Part shown: positions 8,018 to 15,451 of the stretch, piece by piece
How the letters are laid out: the number at the start of each line of letters is the position of its first letter
Position numbering within the stretch: position 1 is the stretch's first letter
Assembly (NCBI GenBank): GCA_016288755.1
Contig: JAEELE010000067.1
Location: forward strand, 1-35,519
Length of the DNA stretch: 35,519 bases
Reading direction: 5' to 3'
Source: Oscillospiraceae bacterium
GTDB taxonomy: Bacteria > Bacillota > Clostridia > Oscillospirales > Ruminococcaceae
The notes under the pieces: generated by a model
The model's database searches: none
The model's input: only the letters and a program-made list of their open reading frames with translations
Told to the model about the DNA's origin: nothing
Translations under genes and position numbers: made by a program

Positions 8018-8076
8018 TAAAAACGCCATCGTACTTCCGACTGCACAGGCTTCCAAACTTTATTTCCGCGCTCCCA

Positions 8077-8105
8077 TTGCAATTTCAGCGGAAATGTGCT
8101 ATAAT
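8077..8105 (+). promoter_or_regulatory. Promoter of the 2-oxoacid oxidoreductase operon
   Basis: TTGCAA (8077-8082), 17 bp, TATAAT (8100-8105) with an extended TG at 8097-8098. The leader to the ferredoxin start is about 70 nt. Confidence 0.75.
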
Positions 8106-8179
8106 AAAGAATGAGCTTCAGAGCTGCGCCTGACATGCGCTGCTCTGCTCAATATGCGATAGAAAGGACTGGTAAAGCT

Positions 8180-8386
8180 ATGGCAAAAATGAGCGTCATC
8201 TTCGACCGCTGCAAGGGCTGTGAGCTTTGCACGACGGCATGTCCCAAGCAGATCGTTGCCATTCAGCACGAGAAGCGCAACAAAGAGGGCGTGTTTACCG
8301 CGCATTGCACCGACGAGAGCCAGTGCATCGGATGCGCCATGTGCGCGATGATGTGTCCGGACTGTGCCATCATAATTGAAAAATAA
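8180..8386 (+). CDS. 4Fe-4S ferredoxin, delta subunit of 2-oxoacid:ferredoxin oxidoreductase
   Basis: A 68-residue protein with two CxxCxxCxxxC(P) motifs: C11, C14, C17, C21 and C49, C52, C55, C59. It is a bacterial-type 2[4Fe-4S] ferredoxin subunit that passes electrons from the catalytic subunits to free ferredoxin. The ATG at 8180 is chosen because AGAAAGGA (8161-8168) lies upstream and the protein then starts like other delta subunits (MAKMSVIFDRCKGC). The frame is open back to an ATG at 8111, but that begins at the promoter. It leads a four-gene operon (delta, alpha, beta, gamma) with short or negative spacing. Confidence 0.9.
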   Translation: MAKMSVIFDRCKGCELCTTACPKQIVAIQHEKRNKEGVFTAHCTDESQCIGCAMCAMMCPDCAIIIEK

Positions 8387-8406
8387 ACCAGAAAGGAAGA
8401 TTTTCA

Positions 8407-9467
8407 TTGGAAAAGGTTTTAATGAAAGGCAATGAGGCACTGGCTGAGGCTGCCATCCGTGCAGGCTGCAAATGCTTCTTTGGCTACCCGATCACGCCGC
8501 AGACCGAGCTCTCGGAGTATCTCTCCAAGCAGATGCCCAAGCGCGGCGGCGTATTTCTTCAGGCGGAGTCTGAGGTCGCTGCCATCAACATGGTGCTGGG
8601 TGCAGGCGGCACCGGCACGCGCGTCATGACCTCCTCCTCCTCGCCCGGAATCTCCCTCAAGTCTGAGGGCATCTCCTACATTGCAGGCTCCGATGTGCCC
8701 TGCCTCATCGTCAATGTCGAGCGCGGCGGTCCGGGTCTCGGGTCGATCCAGCCCTCGCAGCAGGACTACTGGCAGGCGACAAAGGGTCTCGGTCACGGCG
8801 ATTTCCGCCTGATCATCCTCGCGCCGAACTCCGTGCAGGAGGTCGTCAACCTCGTCGTGCGCGCCTTTGATCTCGCGGAGAAATACCGCATGCCTGTCAT
8901 GCTGCTCTCCGACGGTCTGCTCGGTCAGATGATGGAGCCGGTCGAATTCCCGGAGATCAGCGCTAAGACCGCCGACAACTCCGGCTGGGCTGCCTGCGGC
9001 ACGAAGATGCAGCGTGAGCACCACATCGTCAACTCGCTCTACATCGAGGCAAACGACCTCGAGGCGCAGGTGAAGAAGCGCTATGAGCGCTATGCCGTCA
9101 TCGAGGAGAACGAATCGGATGCGGAGACCTATCTCTGCGACGACGCCGATATCGTCATCACTGCGTTCGGCGCCTGCTCGAGAATCGCGAAGTCCGCGGT
9201 CAACAAGGCAAGAGCCGAGGGCATCAAGGCGGGTCTGTTCCGCCCGGTCACGCTCTGGCCGTTCCCGAAGAAGCAGCTGCTCGCCGCGACGAAGAACGCG
9301 AAGGCAGTGCTCTCCGTCGAGATGAACATGGGTCAGATGATCGACGATGTCAAGCTCGCACTCGACTGCAGAATCCCGGTGGAGTTCACCGGCAGAACCG
9401 GCGGCGTGATCCCGTCTCCGAATGAGGTTCTGGCAAAGCTCAGAGAGATGAACGGAGGTGCACAGTA

Positions 9468-9468
<1 letters not shown>
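8407..9468 (+). CDS. vorB: 2-oxoacid:ferredoxin oxidoreductase alpha subunit (VorB/KorA type)
   Basis: This 353-residue alpha subunit contains the pyrimidine-binding and transketolase C-terminal-like domains of the enzyme. It has GYPITPQTELSEYL near the N-terminus, SSSSPGISLKSEG (about 75-87) and VERGGPGLGSIQPSQQDY (about 102-119), all typical of the VOR/KOR group. The complex oxidises a branched-chain 2-oxoacid or 2-oxoglutarate with CoA, yielding acyl-CoA, CO2 and reduced ferredoxin. The start is a TTG at 8407 with AAGGAAG (8393-8399) at 7 nt; the next ATG (8422) would be 22 nt away. Substrate preference between VOR and KOR cannot be settled by eye, so the symbol is tentative. Confidence 0.88.
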
Positions 9469-10249
<781 letters not shown>

Positions 10250-10253
<4 letters not shown>

Positions 10254-10786
10254 CCTATGAAATTCTGCTTGCAGGCTTTGGCGGACAGGGCATCCTGTTC
10301 GCAGGCAAGCTGCTCGCCTACTGCGCTCTGTTTGAGGGCAAGGAGATTTCGTGGCTCCCCAGCTACGGTCCGGAAATGCGCGGCGGCAAGTGCAACTGCT
10401 CGGTGTGCATCTCCGATGAGCCGATCGGCTCGCCGCAGGTGCTCGAGCCCGATCTGCTGGTCGTGCTGAACGGTCCGTCCTTTGAGGCGTTCGTGCCGAA
10501 TGTCAAGCCGGGCGGCAAGGTCTTTGCCGACAGCTCGATGATCGATGCCAAGACCGACCGCACCGATATCGAGACCTTCTACATCCCGGCGACACAGCTC
10601 GCGGATGACAACAATCTGCTCAAGGGCGCGAACATCGTGCTGCTGGGCAAGCTGCTCGCCGAGACCGGCATCTTCACCTTCGAGACCGTCCGCAAGGCGC
10701 TCGAAAAGAACACCCCCGCAAAGCGCGCGCATACCATCGACAACAACATGGCTGCGCTCAAGCTCGGCGCCGATTATCAGGCATAA
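10250..10786 (+). CDS. 2-oxoacid:ferredoxin oxidoreductase gamma subunit
   Basis: A 178-residue gamma subunit of the POR/KOR/VOR superfamily. The N-terminus ILLAGFGGQGILFAGKLLA (5-23) is the family hallmark, followed by SYGPEMRGGKCNCSVCISD (39-57). It binds CoA-side elements of the enzyme and closes the four-gene operon. The ATG overlaps the beta-subunit stop (ATGA). Downstream are a tandem-hairpin repeat element and a terminator-like stem. Confidence 0.9.
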
Positions 10787-10808
10787 GCGGTGTCTTAGGC
10801 GGACGCCG

Positions 10809-10884
10809 CCCCGACGGATTTGTAATGGGGCTCCGCCCCAAACCCCGCCAAAGGGACACTGTCCCTTTGGAATCCCGTTTTTTT
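10809..10884 (-). repeat. Tandem-hairpin element, copy 1 (3' of the vor/kor operon)
   Basis: Hairpin 2 (GGGGC/GCCCC with a 3-nt loop, 10827-10839) and hairpin 1 (CCAAAGGGAC/GTCCCTTTGG with a 3-nt loop, 10848-10870) are followed by AATCCCG and seven T. Orientation is given so that hairpin 1 comes first, hence minus. The same order, spacing and flanks occur at 15475-15524, 15585-15633, 22160-22215 and 29322-29390. It begins about 40 nt after the gamma-subunit stop and may terminate that transcript. Confidence 0.8.
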
Positions 10885-10893
10885 GGATAAAAG

Positions 10894-10929
10894 ATCGCCC
10901 CCGGTACCGTGTTTGGTATCGGGGGCGAT
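10894..10929. terminator. Hairpin between vor/kor operon and toxin gene
   Basis: A 15-bp stem (10894-10908 with 10915-10929) has one mismatch and a core of CGCCCCCGGTACC against GGTATCGGGGGCG. It sits 3 nt beyond the toxin stop on the minus strand and downstream of the gamma-subunit gene on the plus strand. The same core, with the same mismatch, recurs at 12076-12110. Confidence 0.7.
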
Positions 10930-10932
10930 TTG

Positions 10933-11246
10933 TTAAAGCACTGCGTCAAGGTCTCTGCGGTTGTAAAGAAAGCGGCGCACTTCCATGACATCATCAATCA
11001 CAACATAGAAAACAGAATAATTGCGAATACTGATGCGGTAGTACGGGTGCGGCCTTTGCTTCGCGGAAGGGTAGGGCTGAAGGCACAGGGCGCGTTCAGC
11101 CGCTCCAAAATGGCCTGTTCCGTATCGTCAACCAGCCTTTCGGCAGCCTGCGGGTTGTGCAGAACCTTTGAGATATAGCTGACTGCTTCTGAAAGGTCGT
11201 CGGCAAAAACCGGCAGATAGCGAAGATGATACTGTTGTTTATCCAA
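10933..11246 (-). pseudogene. RelE/ParE family toxin, frameshifted
   Basis: From a TTG at 11246 the frame reads a ParE/RelE-like N-terminus (YHLRYLPVFADDLSEAVSYI, then NPQAAERLVDD and NAPCAF). Near 11073-11077 it leaves the family sequence and would stop early. One base out of frame, the typical C-terminus continues (HPYYRISIRNY, VFYVVIDDVMEVRRFLYNRRD) to a TAA at 10933-10935. Adding one C in the CCC run at 11074-11076 restores 104 residues. Hence there is a 1-nt deletion, either real or a sequencing error, in a ribonuclease or gyrase-type toxin gene. The start overlaps the antitoxin stop by 8 nt, the usual arrangement. Confidence 0.8.
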
Positions 11247-11493
11247 TTTCGCCCCGTACCTTTCCGAAAACCGCATCATGCGTCATGCGGGCGGAGGTCT
11301 CGGCAGCAAGACGGTCTGCCTCGTCCAGCTTCTGCTCCGTCTCCTCGGTCAGTGCGGCATACTGCTCCAGATTCATCACGACCATTGCGCCGTAGCCGTT
11401 TTTCGTGAGGAAAACCGGATGGCCGCTGCTGACAGCCGCCTCAATCTCTGAAAAATGATTCCGCAGATCGGATACCGGTCGAATATCAATCAT
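11239..11493 (-). CDS. Phd/YefM family antitoxin
   Basis: An 84-residue protein starting MIDIRPVSDLRNHFSEIE, with FLTKNGYGAMVVMNLEQY at about 28-45: the Phd/YefM DNA-binding fold. The C-terminal part, rich in Glu, Ala and Arg, would wrap the toxin. It normally neutralises the toxin encoded downstream and represses their shared promoter. AAAGGAGG precedes the ATG at 11493. The promoter contains three 11-bp direct repeats. Since the toxin frame is broken, the antitoxin may be an orphan or may still neutralise other toxins. Confidence 0.88.
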   Translation of the reverse strand: MIDIRPVSDLRNHFSEIEAAVSSGHPVFLTKNGYGAMVVMNLEQYAALTEETEQKLDEADRLAAETSARMTHDAVFGKVRGEIG

Positions 11494-11505
11494 GGCAATC
11501 CCTCC

Positions 11506-11538
11506 TTTATCAATATTTTATCATAATTTTATCAGAAT
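11506..11538. promoter_or_regulatory. Three 11-bp direct repeats at the antitoxin promoter
   Basis: TTTATCA occurs at 11506-11512, 11517-11523 and 11528-11534, exactly 11 bp apart, with similar AT-rich filler. The repeats cover the -10 box and early leader of the antitoxin promoter. Helical phasing suggests side-by-side protein binding, probably antitoxin autorepression (inferred). Confidence 0.6.
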
Positions 11539-11543
11539 GTCAA
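11515..11543 (-). promoter_or_regulatory. Antitoxin-toxin promoter
   Basis: On the minus strand TTGACA (11538-11543), 17 bp, TAAAAT (11515-11520). It is back to back with the lipoprotein promoter: the two -35 boxes are 7 bp apart. Confidence 0.8.
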
Positions 11544-11550
11544 GAGGTGC

Positions 11551-11579
11551 TTGACATTTTTTGCAGAATATGCTATAAT
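11551..11579 (+). promoter_or_regulatory. Promoter of the Thr-rich lipoprotein gene
   Basis: TTGACA (11551-11556), 17 bp, TATAAT (11574-11579) with an extended TG. It is a full consensus sigma-A promoter only about 27 nt before the start codon. Confidence 0.85.
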
Positions 11580-11605
11580 ATAGCCAGAAAGCGAGGTGTT
11601 CTGCC

Positions 11606-12073
11606 GTGAAACAACGCGCAATGCTGCCGGCGATCTGCGCCGCTGCTCTGCTGACCTCCGCCTGTGCGAACAATTCCTCCTCTGAGCCGGAGACAACGAC
11701 CGCGACCGCTGCGACGACCACGACCACGATCGAAGCGACCACGACCGAAGCGACCACGACCGAAGCGACAACCACAACCGCGACCGAAGCGACAACGACC
11801 GAAGCGACGACCACAACGACCGTCGCGACCGAGACAACAACGACCGCCGCCGGAATGTCTGACAGTGAGATGACGCTGCTCCACGAGCGTATTTCGCGGG
11901 AGGCGGAAGGGCTGTATACGTCTTTCAGCCTGTCCCTGAAGAATCACATGTTCACGGTCGGCTGCGCATCGCAGGAGCAGGAGGACGCTTTTCGCGCAAA
12001 GATCGCCGAGCTGGAAATCGACCCGGAGCTGTTCGTTTATGAACGCTGTACGGGTATCCCTGGGCCGCTATAA
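11606..12073 (+). CDS. Putative lipoprotein with Thr-rich repeat linker
   Basis: A 155-residue protein with a signal peptide (residues 1-19) and a lipobox-like LTSAC ending in C20; Thr at -3 is atypical, so lipidation is probable, not certain. Residues about 28-82 are a low-complexity linker of Thr, Ala and Glu built on a TEATT unit, encoded by a 15-bp tandem repeat. The C-terminal part (about 84-155) is small and globular with two cysteines, and I recognise no family. RBS GCGAGGTG precedes the ATG. Such proteins are usually surface-exposed; no function can be assigned. Confidence 0.65.
   Translation: MKQRAMLPAICAAALLTSACANNSSSEPETTTATAATTTTTIEATTTEATTTEATTTTATEATTTEATTTTTVATETTTTAAGMSDSEMTLLHERISREAEGLYTSFSLSLKNHMFTVGCASQEQEDAFRAKIAELEIDPELFVYERCTGIPGPL
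11695..11845 (+). repeat. Coding minisatellite (15-bp unit) in the lipoprotein gene
   Basis: Units close to GAAGCGACCACGACC repeat in frame and code for the TEATT linker. Copies are degenerate at third positions but the 5-codon period is kept. Confidence 0.75.
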
Positions 12074-12075
12074 GC

Positions 12076-12110
12076 AGCGCCCCCGGTACCGCAAGGGTAT
12101 CGGGGGCGCT
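12076..12110. terminator. Bidirectional terminator hairpin after lipoprotein gene and spoVAC
   Basis: AGCGCCCCCGGTACC (12076-12090) pairs with GGTATCGGGGGCGCT (12096-12110), then TTTGTTT on the plus strand. It separates convergent genes and has the same core as the hairpin at 10894-10929. Confidence 0.8.
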
Positions 12111-12114
12111 TTGT

Positions 12115-12588
12115 TTACGCTGACTGCATCAGCCAGAAAATGATGCCGTAGACCGCGGAAGCCGCTGTGCCGTAGAGGATCACGGGACCCGCAATCGTGA
12201 AGATCTTTGTGCCCACACCGGTGACAAAGCCCTCCGTGCGCGCCTCGATCGCCGCCGCGGAAACCGCATTGGCAAAGCCTGTGACCGGCACGAGCGTCCC
12301 GGCGCCGCCGTGCTTGGCGAGCTTTTCGTAGAGCCCGAGCCCGGTCAGCAGCGCCGAGCAGAAAACCAGCGCGACGGAGGTCCATGTGCCGGCGGTCTCT
12401 GCTTTCAGCCCGGCTGCGAGCAGCATCTGCCGGAGCAGCTCGCCGAGCAGACAGATTCCCCCGCCGATGCAGAACGCCTTTGCCGTGTTGACGGCGGAGC
12501 GGCTTTTGCGCGAGGCGCGGCGCACCATGCTTGCATATACAGCGGGCGCGGGATCGGAGGCGCCCCTTGACTGTACGATCGGATTCAT
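12115..12588 (-). CDS. spoVAC: Stage V sporulation protein AC (SpoVAC)
   Basis: A 157-residue membrane protein with AFCIGGGICLLGELLRQ (about 42-58), LLTGLGLYEKLAKHGGAGTLVPVTGFANAV (about 83-112) and a GVGTKIFTIAGPVILYG segment, all hallmarks of SpoVAC. In spore formers SpoVA proteins move dipicolinic acid across the forespore inner membrane, and SpoVAC itself behaves as a mechanosensitive channel. The ATG at 12588 is preferred to an upstream in-frame ATG at 12606 because AGGGAG lies 8 nt before it. It is the last gene of the suf-DUF3795-ogt operon, 14 nt after ogt. The usual SpoVAD and SpoVAE neighbours are absent here. Confidence 0.85.
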   Translation of the reverse strand: MNPIVQSRGASDPAPAVYASMVRRASRKSRSAVNTAKAFCIGGGICLLGELLRQMLLAAGLKAETAGTWTSVALVFCSALLTGLGLYEKLAKHGGAGTLVPVTGFANAVSAAAIEARTEGFVTGVGTKIFTIAGPVILYGTAASAVYGIIFWLMQSA

Positions 12589-12602
12589 GCAGAACACTCC
12601 CT

Positions 12603-13148
12603 TCACGGGGAATTCTGCCCGTTTCCGCCGAAAATATGTGCATCGGCGGAAATATCTTCGCCCGCCTCGAGCTTCAGCAGCAGGCGTTTTCGTTCAATGC
12701 CGCCCGCATAGCCCGTCAGGCTGCCGTCTGCGCCGATCACCCGGTGACACGGAATCAGGATCATGACCGGATTGCGCGCGAGGGCATTGCCGACCGCCAG
12801 CGGAGACATGCGCGGCTTGCCCTGCGATGCCGCGAGCAGGTCTGCCAGTTCGCCGTAGGTCACGGTACCGCCGCAGGGGATCGACAGCAAAAGCTGCCAG
12901 ACCGACCGCTGAAAGGGCGTCCCGCGCAGATGGATCGGCGGGTGCGTGCGGATGCCGTCCCCGGCAAAATAGCGGTCGAGCAGACGTGCGGTCCCGGTGA
13001 GCAGCGGATGCGGCGCTTCGATATGTACCGGGTCGAGCGTGCTGCGGTCAGCTGACTGTCCGACAAACCGGATGCCGGTCAGCGCACGTCCGTCGCAGGC
13101 AAGCGTCATGTCGCCCAGCGGGGAATGATACCGCGCGGTGTAATCCAT
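12603..13148 (-). CDS. ogt: Methylated-DNA-[protein]-cysteine S-methyltransferase
   Basis: A 181-residue O6-alkylguanine-DNA repair protein. The active-site motif IPCHRVIG holds the acceptor C134, which takes the alkyl group in a suicidal reaction. The DNA-binding part (TPFQRSVWQLLLSIPCGGTVTYGELA, about 77-102) and AVGNALARNP (118-127) are typical. The N-terminal domain is the standard ribonuclease-H-like domain. RBS GAAAGGAG precedes the ATG. It lies between the DUF3795 gene (28-nt gap) and spoVAC (14-nt gap). Confidence 0.93.
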   Translation of the reverse strand: MDYTARYHSPLGDMTLACDGRALTGIRFVGQSADRSTLDPVHIEAPHPLLTGTARLLDRYFAGDGIRTHPPIHLRGTPFQRSVWQLLLSIPCGGTVTYGELADLLAASQGKPRMSPLAVGNALARNPVMILIPCHRVIGADGSLTGYAGGIERKRLLLKLEAGEDISADAHIFGGNGQNSP

Positions 13149-13176
13149 GCCGCACTCCTTTCGCGCAGAAAGCCGG

Positions 13177-13575
13177 TTACCGCTCGCCCGTCCGGATAAA
13201 CCGGATCAGTGCTTCGAGGTCGTCAAATTCGTCGTAATCGCCCATGATGCCGCTGCGGTGATAGACAATCCCCGCCTGTTCATTGCGCTCCAGACAGTCC
13301 AGCAGTGCTTCAACGCCGTATCGCCTTGCAAATTCCGCAAACGCGCGCGCCTTGAGCTTGTCCTGATAGAGCCCCTTGCGGCACTGCGCGGGCTCGCATT
13401 CACAGCACCCCGCAATGCCCTTTTCGAGCACGCATTTCCGGTTTTCGCACCATTCGGCGTCCCTGCACCATGAGAGATCGAGGAAGCCGTCCTGTTTGCA
13501 GCCCTTGCATTCGGCGTTTTCCGAGCACAGACAGCAGGCAAGCCCGCAGCGTGCGATCCCCAGCTCCCGCTTCAT
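13177..13575 (-). CDS. Cysteine-rich DUF3795 family protein
   Basis: A 132-residue protein with 14 cysteines, 13 of them in the first 65 residues (C10, C14, C15, C17, C23, C26, C37, C43, C48, C57, C58, C60, C65). The opening GIARCGLACCLC and the KGC...WC...C spacing match DUF3795 proteins, whose function is not established. The cysteines suggest a zinc or Fe-S site. The ATG overlaps the stop of the SufB/SufD-like gene (ATGA), so it is translationally coupled to an Fe-S assembly operon. That supports an Fe-S-related role, but only by context. Confidence 0.8.
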   Translation of the reverse strand: MKRELGIARCGLACCLCSENAECKGCKQDGFLDLSWCRDAEWCENRKCVLEKGIAGCCECEPAQCRKGLYQDKLKARAFAEFARRYGVEALLDCLERNEQAGIVYHRSGIMGDYDEFDDLEALIRFIRTGER

Positions 13576-14498
13576 TTCAGGAACCCGCTGATGATCTGCT
13601 CCTCGGCTTCGGCTTCGGTCAGACCGAGTGTCATCAGCTTGATGAGCTGCTCACCGGCGATCTTTCCGATCGCAGCCTCGTGCACGAGTGCCGCCTCGAT
13701 GCTGTTTGCCTCGAGCGACGGCACCGCGAGAATGCGCCCCTCATCCATGATGATCGAATCGCACTCGGTATGCCCCGAGCACGCCGCATTGCCGACGACG
13801 CACAGGTCGAGCTTCTGATAGCTCTTGTCACGCGCGACCGAGCGGGACACAACGTCCGCGCTGGAGCCGTCGCCGTTGAGCGATACTTTATAGATGCTCG
13901 ACGCCTCCTGTACGCCGTGGGTCATCAGCCGCTCCCGGACGATCAGCTTCGCATCGGCTTTCAGCTCCGCGACCGTCGTGCGCGCGGTCGAATCGACGCC
14001 CTTGATCTGCACCATCTCGAGCTCGGCGGTCGCGCCCTCCTCAAGATAGAGCTCGGTGACCGGATTCAGGATGCGTTTGCCGGTGCCCTCGCCGGAGCCG
14101 TAGTGCTTTTCGACATAGCGGATGCGCGCGTGTTTGCCGACGAAGAACCGGTGTACGCCGTCGTGCTGCGAATCCTGCGTACCGCAGTTGTCGATGCCGC
14201 AGCCCGCGACGATCAGTACGTCGCTGTCCTCGCCGATATAGAAATCGTTGTAGACCGTCTCCTTCAGCCCGCTCTCGCTCATCACGACCGGGATGTGCAC
14301 GGATTCACGCTTCGTGCCCGGCGCGATGCGGATATCAATGCCGCTTTTGTCGGTCTTCGAGGTGATCTCAATGTTTGCGGTCGACTGCCTGCCGACCGAT
14401 TCGCCGTTCGCGCGGAAATTATAGGCGCCCTCGGGGATATCGTGCAGGTCGGCGACCTCCTGCAAAAGCCGGCGCTGTACTGCGTCCATCTGCTTCAT
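13572..14498 (-). CDS. SufB/SufD family Fe-S cluster scaffold protein
   Basis: A 308-residue protein with the SufB/SufD beta-helix core: VYNDFYIGEDSDVLIVAGCGIDNCG (about 115-139), HFLV-like RFFVGKHARIRYVEKHYG, and the C-terminal AIGKIAGEQLIKLMTLGLTEAEAEEQIISGFL segment. It forms the scaffold complex with SufC on which Fe-S clusters are built. It is shorter than usual SufB (about 470) and close to the single-scaffold minimal SUF systems of anaerobes and archaea. The start is the ATG at 14498, overlapping the sufC stop by 4 nt; the frame continues upstream only inside sufC. No SufS, SufU or second scaffold gene is in the window. Confidence 0.85.
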   Translation of the reverse strand: MKQMDAVQRRLLQEVADLHDIPEGAYNFRANGESVGRQSTANIEITSKTDKSGIDIRIAPGTKRESVHIPVVMSESGLKETVYNDFYIGEDSDVLIVAGCGIDNCGTQDSQHDGVHRFFVGKHARIRYVEKHYGSGEGTGKRILNPVTELYLEEGATAELEMVQIKGVDSTARTTVAELKADAKLIVRERLMTHGVQEASSIYKVSLNGDGSSADVVSRSVARDKSYQKLDLCVVGNAACSGHTECDSIIMDEGRILAVPSLEANSIEAALVHEAAIGKIAGEQLIKLMTLGLTEAEAEEQIISGFLK

Positions 14499-15238
14499 GC
14501 CTGTTCTCCTTCCGTCATGCCGCGGCAGGGGTTCGTCGCATACTGCGAGCCGATGATATCGGGGAGGATCTCCTCCCGGCTGCCCTGCTTCGTCACGCAG
14601 CCGTCCGCGAGCACGATGATCTCGTCTGCGATGCTGAGGATGCGCTCCTGATGGGAGATCACGAGGATCGTGCGGTTGTTCTCGGGGTCGCGCATTTTCT
14701 CGAAGATGCGGATGAGATTGGAGAAGCTCCACAGGTCGATGCCGGCCTCCGGCTCGTCGAAGAGCGCGAGGCGTATGCTTCTGGCGAGCACGGTCGCGAT
14801 CTCGATGCGCTTCAGTTCGCCGCCCGAGAGCGAGGCGTTGACCTCGCGGGAGATATAGTCCTTCGCGCAGAGCCCGACCTCAGAGAGATAGCCGCAGGCA
14901 TCGGAGACCGTCAGGGTCTTGCCCGCCGCAATGCGCAGCAGATCGAGCACGGTGAGCCCCTTGAAGCGCACCGGCTGCTGAAAGGCAAATCCGATGCCCA
15001 TGCGGGCGCGCTCAGTGATGGATTTTTCGGTGATATCCTCGCCGTCGAGGAGAATCTGCCCGTCGGTCGGGCGCTCAATGCCGGCGATCAGCTTGGCAAG
15101 CGTGGATTTTCCGCCGCCGTTGGGTCCGGTGACAACCACGAATTTGTTGTTGTCGACAGTCAGGCTGAGGTCGCGGATGATCTCCTTGTCCTTCCCGTCC
15201 GAATCGGCGGCAAAGCTGAGGTGTCTCAGCTCCAGCAT
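14495..15238 (-). CDS. sufC: Fe-S cluster assembly ATPase SufC
   Basis: A 247-residue ABC-type ATPase. Walker A is TGPNGGGKST (37-46), the Q-loop is FAFQQPV (84-90), the signature is LSGGELKR (137-144), Walker B is LALFDEPEAGID (157-168), and the H-loop is in VISHQE. The FQQP and DEPEAGID forms mark SufC rather than transporter ATPases. It energises cluster assembly on the adjacent scaffold. RBS AAAGGAG precedes the ATG at 15238, which is the first gene of a five-gene minus-strand operon driven by the promoter at 15331-15359. Confidence 0.92.
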   Translation of the reverse strand: MLELRHLSFAADSDGKDKEIIRDLSLTVDNNKFVVVTGPNGGGKSTLAKLIAGIERPTDGQILLDGEDITEKSITERARMGIGFAFQQPVRFKGLTVLDLLRIAAGKTLTVSDACGYLSEVGLCAKDYISREVNASLSGGELKRIEIATVLARSIRLALFDEPEAGIDLWSFSNLIRIFEKMRDPENNRTILVISHQERILSIADEIIVLADGCVTKQGSREEILPDIIGSQYATNPCRGMTEGEQA

Positions 15239-15330
15239 GATGCTCAGCTCCTTTCGGTAATCGTTTTTGCGGCGGTGCCCGGTGAACAGAGTTTTGCCGC
15301 AGTACCGCGGTTTTATGCAGTCTATTCCTT

Positions 15331-15359
15331 ATTATAATACAGATCGTCCGAAAAGTCAA
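15331..15359 (-). promoter_or_regulatory. Promoter of the suf-ogt-spoVAC operon
   Basis: On the minus strand TTGACT (15354-15359), 17 bp, TATAAT (15331-15336). The leader to sufC is about 85 nt. No obvious regulator site is seen. Confidence 0.8.
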
Positions 15360-15374
15360 GACGGCAGAAAAGGG

Positions 15375-15403
15375 TTGACATCGGCGTGAAATCATGGTAA
15401 GAT
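15375..15403 (+). promoter_or_regulatory. Promoter of the HD-GYP gene
   Basis: TTGACA (15375-15380), 17 bp, TAAGAT (15398-15403). It is divergent from the suf promoter, with 15 bp between the -35 boxes. The resulting leader of about 295 nt contains the composite repeat at 15452-15659. Confidence 0.7.
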
Positions 15404-15451
15404 ATCATAGGGATAATACAGGCAGCAGATCTGCTGTTCAGATAAACCGGA

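Noticed and set aside
11532-11840. Minus-strand frames rich in Ser/Arg or Val/Ala opposite the lipoprotein gene
   Set aside because: Produced by reading the 15-bp minisatellite in the wrong direction; the plus-strand frame has a promoter, ribosome binding site and signal peptide.
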